DNA of 64,000 nucleotides, from positions 19,202,482 through 19,266,481 of the forward strand of contig OZ007569.1 of NCBI GenBank assembly GCA_963931925.1, written 5' to 3'. The position numbers and the translations under genes were made by a program. Positions 58,162 to 64,000 of the stretch are shown here, in pieces. The notes below the pieces were generated by a model that did no database searches, had not been told where the DNA came from, and was given only the letters and a program-made list of their open reading frames with translations. Every line of letters starts with the position of its first letter. The first letter of the stretch is position 1. The DNA is from Onchidella celtica. Lineage: Eukaryota > Mollusca > Gastropoda > Systellommatophora > Onchidiidae.

Positions 58162-60713
58162 TGTTGGATGAACTACGAGTGGCTAATGTGGTTACTGCGT
58201 GGGTTCAATAGTAACTCCCTTAAGGATACACAGGATTAACAAACACAGGGTTCTGCTGGCAATCTTATTTATTCAAAAAGCCTAACAAAGGTATCACTAC
58301 CAAACAAAAAAAAAGGAAAAGAAAAAGAAGCCCAACAAAAGAAGCCCAACCAGCCATAAGCTGGAACAAGAGAAAAAGACGAAAATATGATTAGGATATA
58401 ATGACAACATTAATCAGGCAATCAATGGTGGACATACATAGTAATAGTATTAAGTATTAAATCAAACAACAACAATATAATATAGAATTTAAGCAATAAC
58501 CAACTGGATATGTATGCATGGAATAAAATAGCGCTAAGGTTAATGAATAACAACTACAAGTGGCTATATCATATACACAAGGAGTTTCCTAGTACACTGG
58601 CAACATAAACTAATTAATGTACTAATCAAAGTATGAAGGACATAACAAATGAAGGGGCAAGAACACAATAGTTTCGCTCCACTGAGCCGGTGTACAACAC
58701 ATCCAGAGTGGCCATTCCATTTAATAACGCAGTGGCCAACATGGCCCACTGACCGTCCATAACACAGACGCTGCATCCCAATGCAGGCCATCCTCATAGG
58801 CCCACTCCCATTATTAGTACTAACCCGCCCCAGGGCTATTGTATTGGTTACTTCCCTTCCCAATCGATACTGAAGGGTCATGCCCTTTGACCTTAGCCGC
58901 GGAGCTATGCCGCCAGGCTAACATGTGTGTGACACACCACTAGATACATAAAGTAATGTGTACATTCCTTAAAATGAAACTGTCCTTCACACACTTACGA
59001 AACTCATATAGAAGCATAATACATCTGGATAACTATAATGCATGCACATGATATATATATATATATGTCGGCGAGACTCATTGCAACATGTGTAGACTCA
59101 CTGAAACATTGTTCATCCACCGCCGCACATAGAACAATCCTGGGGCTCACCCATGTGAGGCCCAACTAATATTATACATCTCCAATACATGTAATTACTC
59201 ACACATCTTAAACACTAAACACGCAATCACAATCACACTGCTCTCTATAGCATAGTGGTACTGGCAAGGTACATAAATACCCGTAATACAATCAAGCGTA
59301 TAGTGCCGCTCGCTGTAACATAAGCCATCCACATTAACATGTCAGGAAATCCTCACTGCCCACCACAACAAGGCAATGCTACACATACACTATATATAGG
59401 CACACAAGCAAATCGTGATAGCTTGGTTAGCGAGCCATCATTATCATCTAGCACCGCAAACGTTAACTTTGACAATAAAGTCACAATATCAAGACACTGT
59501 ACTGCAAAGCGCATCTTACACGAATAATGACAATGGCAATTACCGTGGAGCCGGACTCATAATGGTCTCTATAGATCAGCATTCTCTACGCGGCATCCAA
59601 GAAAAGGGGGGGGGGTGCGCAAATTAAGTCACTTCTAATATAATAGTCTCCAACTTACCCAAAGTTTCTCCGGGTCCTGTGCTACCGCTACATGCCTTAT
59701 GGGGCGGGGTGGCGATGGCAAGCGTCGGCAAGCCTCTGAGCTGCTACGGGCCCGGGTTGCTGGGGGGGTTCACTGTGCTGTCGGCTCTTGTCTCCTGCGT
59801 CTATGATGGAGTGTGTTGACCAGCCGGATGAGTTCTTTTGTTTCGAACCGCATCTTATTTATGAGCCCGCGCGGACGTCCGAGAGAGCTATTACGTAGCC
59901 CGTGTTGCACAAGTGAAAGGCTCGGACATGGAGTCCAGCCCGACAACATAACCGGTTAGGGTCCTAACACAATCGAATTTACAGTACGGTTAAAAGGGTG
60001 CACACAAAAGTCAATTAGGTATCCCAGTAAACTGCAGAAATTACTCTAACGACCCCTCCAGCAATAATTGAATAAATTTGACCCAGGTTGGATTTATCGG
60101 GGATAACATGCGTCTAACTCATAGTTTGCTTTAAATCCGAGACCCTCTTATTAATTATTTCAATAGGATATGTGCATCAAAGTACAACAAAATTGGTACC
60201 ATTATAAAGTAGAAACTTGCTGCTAAAATTCTAACTGACTACTTATACCAGAAACCCGGTAATAGTTTTAATATAAATTTTCAAAGTGTCAGGACTAACA
60301 ACATTCGACAATTTTGTGCGGGATACTTTCGTCCATTAATACGACGTATCTCCATTGATAACAAACGTTATCATGAGTACCCATTTTGTACCGATAGGGT
60401 ATTGTCTACTCTCAAAAATGAATTCGGGTTCCCGTCTTTCTGTCGGTGGATAACAACGAGTGAGCGAGTTGTAAGAAACTCAAAGCCATGATATAAGAGT
60501 TGGAAGCCCGGTACATTTCCAACTGACCAATCAAAATGCGCGCTTTTCACCGTGATGTGAATAACGGGTCCCGCGCTAGTATTACAAGGGAAATAATCCA
60601 ATTAATGGTACTCGGCCAAGTGTCCATAAACTACTATGAGTGGCCGTCCCTCACTCACGCACCAGAGTTACCATGAAAGCACACTAAAATTAAAAGTCGT
60701 TCATCCTCTCACA
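58162..60713 (-). mobile_element. 3' LTR of the longer Gypsy copy
   Basis: A 2552-bp LTR with the same termini as array LTR 1 and the polypurine tract adjoining at 60714. It is near-identical to the array LTRs except for a block at about 59665-59845, where the sequences differ strongly and this copy is longer. It also has scattered substitutions, so it is not a direct source of the array. Confidence 0.9.
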
Positions 60714-61323
60714 TTCTCCCCTGCTAAGTCACGTAGTCCCTTACGTGACACATACATCAATTCAAAGGTTTACAAAAGACCACTGAAGGTATAATCAAAC
60801 TCTAAGGGGCTATGATACCGTCACTTAGAGTAGAACAATTGCAAATTACACACAGTGAACCGAAGTACAACAATGGTCCATCCTCTTTATAACTACTAAC
60901 AGGTGGCGTGAACCGGCTAAGTTACTACTGGCATCCTGAAGATGTACACAACAGTCTCAGCTCTGGCTGTAGTAAGTTACATCATATGGACAAAACAACA
61001 GGTCCCAGACCTGCAACGGTGGTCCCAGACCACTATCAGGGTTAACGTAGGATCGAACAGTACAAAAAAAAGACAATATGCTATAAGGGCACCAGTGCAA
61101 TGAAAAAGGTAAGGTCAACATAGGCATTAAAAGTCATCGTAACTAAGCTGTGGAGAAAGCTAACATGGGCATACTCTCTAACTTAAAATCTTGAGGCGGA
61201 GCTCCCTTGGATTCGGTGGTCTATCATCTGGCCTGATGGAAACTCGGGGGGGGTCTTGATGGGTGCGCTCCCCTGCTCTTTCTGCACTCACAGTCAATGT
61301 CTAATGTTAATCACTAATAAGAG
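60714..61323 (-). other. Gypsy 3' internal non-coding region with polypurine tract
   Basis: About 610 bp between the pol stop and the 3' LTR. The polypurine tract (minus AGCAGGGGAGAA, 60725-60714) primes plus-strand synthesis in this class. I see no envelope-like frame. Confidence 0.75.
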
Positions 61324-64000
61324 TCAGAGGTCCAATCTCTGGGGTTGTCTGTGTGGGCGGCTGGACCGTCGCACAGGAGGTAGGCGTTGGGAAGTTGTCA
61401 TCCCAGGTTGAGGGTCCGGTCGGGCTGCAGGTGGCTGGCAAGGGTGGTGAGCCGGGAAGTACCAGACATCGGTCGACGCAGGCAGTGGAGGCGGGTGCTG
61501 TGGACGTGTGTTGACCACTGGGGGGTGAAACAACCGCAAGAGGTCTCCGTTGACCGCAGTGGCATCTCCATCTGGGTTTCTGATGGTAAAGTAACCACCA
61601 TGAGGCGGGGGAACAGACAGGACGGTGTGCACAGGACCGGGGTACGGGTCCTGGATCTTGTGTCGACCAGGATAGTGGTGCTTGACAAGGACATGGTCGC
61701 CCGGCTGAAGATGGGCGGCGTTGTGGGGGGTTGTCCTTCGTGCGTCCTGCAGAAGGTGCGTGGACTCCACCTTCCTCGCTACCTTCGCCCTCAGTTCGTT
61801 AAGCCGTTGTATATGCCGCTGGACGTAGTCGCCTGCCGAAGTGGAGGCTGGTGTCTTGTCACCCAGATAGACATCCAATGGCAGACGTGGTTTCCTGCCA
61901 AACAAGAGCTCGTAAGGGGACACTCCAGTGGAAGAATGGGGGGTGGCATTGTAACAGAAAGTTAATTCCGGCAGGTATTCTCGCCATCTTAACTTCTGTT
62001 CTGGGAGTAAGGTGGACAGCAGACTGAACATAGTGCGGTTGAACCGTTCGCACTGGCCGTTGCCTTGTGGATGATAAGCGGTGGTGCGGGACTTGGTGAT
62101 GCCATAGTGGCTGCAGAGCTGGCGTACCACTTCAGCCTCGAACTGCCGTCCCTGGTCGGAATGTAGCCTCTCTGGAACCCCATAGTGGACAATCCACGAG
62201 TGAATGAGGTGGCGAACAACTGTCGCTGCTGTCTGGTCCTTGGTTGGCACTGCTACTGTCCACTTGGTGAAAACATCTGTCATGACCAGTATGTTCTCGT
62301 AGCCATCAGTAGTGGGCTCAATTTTTGCGAAGTCCATGGCCACAATTTGCAAGGGGTGAGTGGCCACAAGATGACCAGTGGGTTTGGCAACACGGACAGG
62401 GGGATGCTTAGATCGCTGGCACCGCTCGCACTGTTGGCAATACTGTTGAACCATACTGGTTTGGTCTGGCCAATAGGTCCGTTGTCGTATATGGGCGAGT
62501 GTTCGCTCGGGGCCTTGATGTCCGGTGCCGTCGTGTGCAAACCTAATAGCAGTTTCACGATATTTGGATGGTAAAACTACCTGTTTTACTTCTCCGTGGA
62601 CTGGGTCGAGAATCTTCCGCACTAGTATGCTGTCGTGGATGGAAAGCTTGTGCCACTGTTTCAGTATGGCGAGGGTGTCACTAGTTAGGTCTTTGCGCTC
62701 TATGGCTGTGGGTTTTTGTTGCGCCCTTACTGCTCGGTAGACAACTTGGATGGCTGGATCATCTTCTTGGGCAGCTGCTAGGTCTTCGTTATTGAGGGAG
62801 GGAATAAGGGCTTTGGCAGGAGACAGGTGCAGATGGTTCACAAACACCTCCTCTCCAACCGTGGTGGCAACTTCCAATGGGAGGTGTGTGGTAGACTGCA
62901 GGCAGGCGGAAGCAATAGTTACCAATTCATCAGCGTCCTCGTCGGGTGGTGCCGGAAGGGGGTGTCGGGACAGAGCATCAGCATTCGCATTTTCCTTCCC
63001 CGAGCGGTACTTGATATCAAAGTTGAACATTGCGAGCTCAGCTATCCAGCGTTGTTCCACTGCACTGCGTTTGGAAGACAGAATGTGACTTAGGGGGTTG
63101 TTATCGGTGTATACGGTGAAGCAGTTGCCCAGCAAATATCCCCGGTATTTCTCGGTTATGGCCCACTTCATTGCTAGTAGTTCCAGCTTGTATGAACTGT
63201 ATCCACGCATCTTCCTCTCGTTGGGCCTCAATCCTCTGCTTACGTAAGAGATTACACGTCGTCGTCCGTCCTTCTCCTGGCTGAGGACAGCACCTAGACC
63301 TTCATGGCTAGCATCTACTTCCAAGACGAAAGGCTTGTCGAAATCAGGGTAGGCCAACATTACTGCGTCGCTGTAGAGGGCGTCTCGCAGTTCCAGGAAG
63401 GCTTGTCGGCATTCAGTCGTCCATAGCTCACCCAGTTTTTGGTGCTTCTTGTAGCTGCCTTGGTTCTGCTGGTTTGCCTTGCTGATGACTTCATGGAGGG
63501 GGCGGGCTATTCTGGCGAAATGCTTTATGAAACGACGGTAATAGCCTACCATCCCCAGAAAAGTCCTTAGGTCTCTCATGGTCTTCGGCATAGGATATTC
63601 CGTTATGGCGCGGACCTTGTCTTCATCAGTAGAGATCCCCTCATTCGAGATAGTGTGTCCTAGGAAGGGTACTGAAGAGCGGGCAAATGAGCACTTGTTG
63701 GGATTTAACCTGACGCCAATGGTGCGAGGTCGAGTGAAGACAGACTCCAGTCTCTCCAGATGTTCGGTAAGGGTTGGCGAAAAGACTAACAGGTCGTCCA
63801 GGTAGACCAGCAGTATCTTGAATATGAAGTCACTCATTGTGGACTGCATCAATCGCTGGAAGGTGGCCGGGGCGTTGCACAGACCAAAGGGCATCCTATT
63901 GTATTCGTACAGGCCAAAGGGGCAGATGAAAGCAGTCTTCTCTCGAGATTCTTCCGACATAGCAACTTGATGGTAACCACTGGCGAGGTCTAGGGTTGAG
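61324..64000 (-). CDS. pol: Gypsy pol, partial: reverse transcriptase (C-terminal part), RNase H, integrase
   Basis: The frame is open to the window edge, where it still encodes reverse transcriptase (TLDLASGYHQV), so the true start lies outside. Counting residues from the Met at 63960: MPFGLCNAPATF then YLDD at 53-56 (the polymerase active site); RNase H from about 212 (EVDASHEGLGAVLS, LELLAMKWA, YTDNNPL); an HHCC zinc finger of integrase (HDGTGH...CQQCERC); and the DDE core with MDFAKIEP, HSDQGRQFEAE and NGQCERFNRT. A basic C-terminal tail ends RPHRQPQRLDL. No stop or frameshift interrupts the 2.7 kb, so this stretch may be functional. Domain order RT-RNase H-integrase fixes the Ty3/Gypsy class. 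The lineage within it was not determined. Confidence 0.95.
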   Translation of the reverse strand, partial: STLDLASGYHQVAMSEESREKTAFICPFGLYEYNRMPFGLCNAPATFQRLMQSTMSDFIFKILLVYLDDLLVFSPTLTEHLERLESVFTRPRTIGVRLNPNKCSFARSSVPFLGHTISNEGISTDEDKVRAITEYPMPKTMRDLRTFLGMVGYYRRFIKHFARIARPLHEVISKANQQNQGSYKKHQKLGELWTTECRQAFLELRDALYSDAVMLAYPDFDKPFVLEVDASHEGLGAVLSQEKDGRRRVISYVSRGLRPNERKMRGYSSYKLELLAMKWAITEKYRGYLLGNCFTVYTDNNPLSHILSSKRSAVEQRWIAELAMFNFDIKYRSGKENANADALSRHPLPAPPDEDADELVTIASACLQSTTHLPLEVATTVGEEVFVNHLHLSPAKALIPSLNNEDLAAAQEDDPAIQVVYRAVRAQQKPTAIERKDLTSDTLAILKQWHKLSIHDSILVRKILDPVHGEVKQVVLPSKYRETAIRFAHDGTGHQGPERTLAHIRQRTYWPDQTSMVQQYCQQCERCQRSKHPPVRVAKPTGHLVATHPLQIVAMDFAKIEPTTDGYENILVMTDVFTKWTVAVPTKDQTAATVVRHLIHSWIVHYGVPERLHSDQGRQFEAEVVRQLCSHYGITKSRTTAYHPQGNGQCERFNRTMFSLLSTLLPEQKLRWREYLPELTFCYNATPHSSTGVSPYELLFGRKPRLPLDVYLGDKTPASTSAGDYVQRHIQRLNELRAKVARKVESTHLLQDARRTTPHNAAHLQPGDHVLVKHHYPGRHKIQDPYPGPVHTVLSVPPPHGGYFTIRNPDGDATAVNGDLLRLFHPPVVNTRPQHPPPLPASTDVWYFPAHHPCQPPAARPDPQPGMTTSQRLPPVRRSSRPHRQPQRLDL

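Larger units (their letters stand above)
58162..64000 (-). mobile_element. Ty3/Gypsy retrotransposon, longer copy, truncated by window edge
   Basis: From the 3' LTR (58162-60713) through a non-coding spacer to a long open pol frame. It is in minus orientation and continues beyond 64000. Its LTR and 3' internal sequence are closely similar to the intron 11 array, identifying both as one family. gag, protease, the 5' LTR and the second target duplication are outside the window. The LTR boundary follows GAGGTAAG, so the target duplication is probably TAAG or GTAAG. Confidence 0.93.

Noticed and set aside
61387-61965. A 192-residue plus-strand frame
   Set aside because: It is the antisense of the Gypsy pol C-terminal region, with no independent signature.

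Overview
This is a metazoan nuclear window, AT-rich, with spliced genes, GT-AG introns and a heavy transposon load. The transposon mix (P-element/THAP transposase, an RTE-like LINE tail, Ty3/Gypsy, pogo-like and TTAA-type MITEs, and a relict carrying a RAG1-N-terminus-like zinc region) suggests a marine invertebrate such as a mollusc or a non-vertebrate deuterostome. The sequence alone does not settle the phylum.

Two host genes are well supported and converge on each other. On the plus strand, 2459-6739 holds a four-exon gene for a 307-residue AlkD-type DNA alkylation-repair glycosylase. On the minus strand, 52379-15766 holds a complete 24-exon MTHFD1 gene (trifunctional C1-tetrahydrofolate synthase, 934 residues). 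Every exon is open, phases join exactly, and all splice sites are GT-AG. Both genes act on small-molecule or base chemistry, but nothing in the sequence links them.

Most of the remaining sequence is mobile DNA. Around and after the AlkD gene lie pogo/Tigger-like MITEs, a TTAA-flanked MITE, a LINE tail and a solo LTR (12933-14208, target duplication CTAT) containing an 89-bp minisatellite. MTHFD1 intron 23 contains a 3.6-kb P-like transposon with a frameshifted THAP transposase. Intron 11 contains a 13.5-kb tandem array of an internally deleted Gypsy element (four 2.5-kb LTRs, three identical 1.15-kb internal regions) within a single target-site duplication. Introns 1, 6, 14, 19 and 22 hold further repeats, including a triplicated splice-acceptor segment before exon 20.

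Upstream of MTHFD1 lies a decayed transposon-type gene (57380-54346, minus) whose N terminus resembles the zinc-binding N-terminal region of RAG1. The window ends in a longer Gypsy copy (58162-64000, minus) whose pol frame is open from reverse transcriptase through integrase and runs off the edge. Its LTR is closely related to the array LTRs, so it represents the probable coding-competent relative of the array units.
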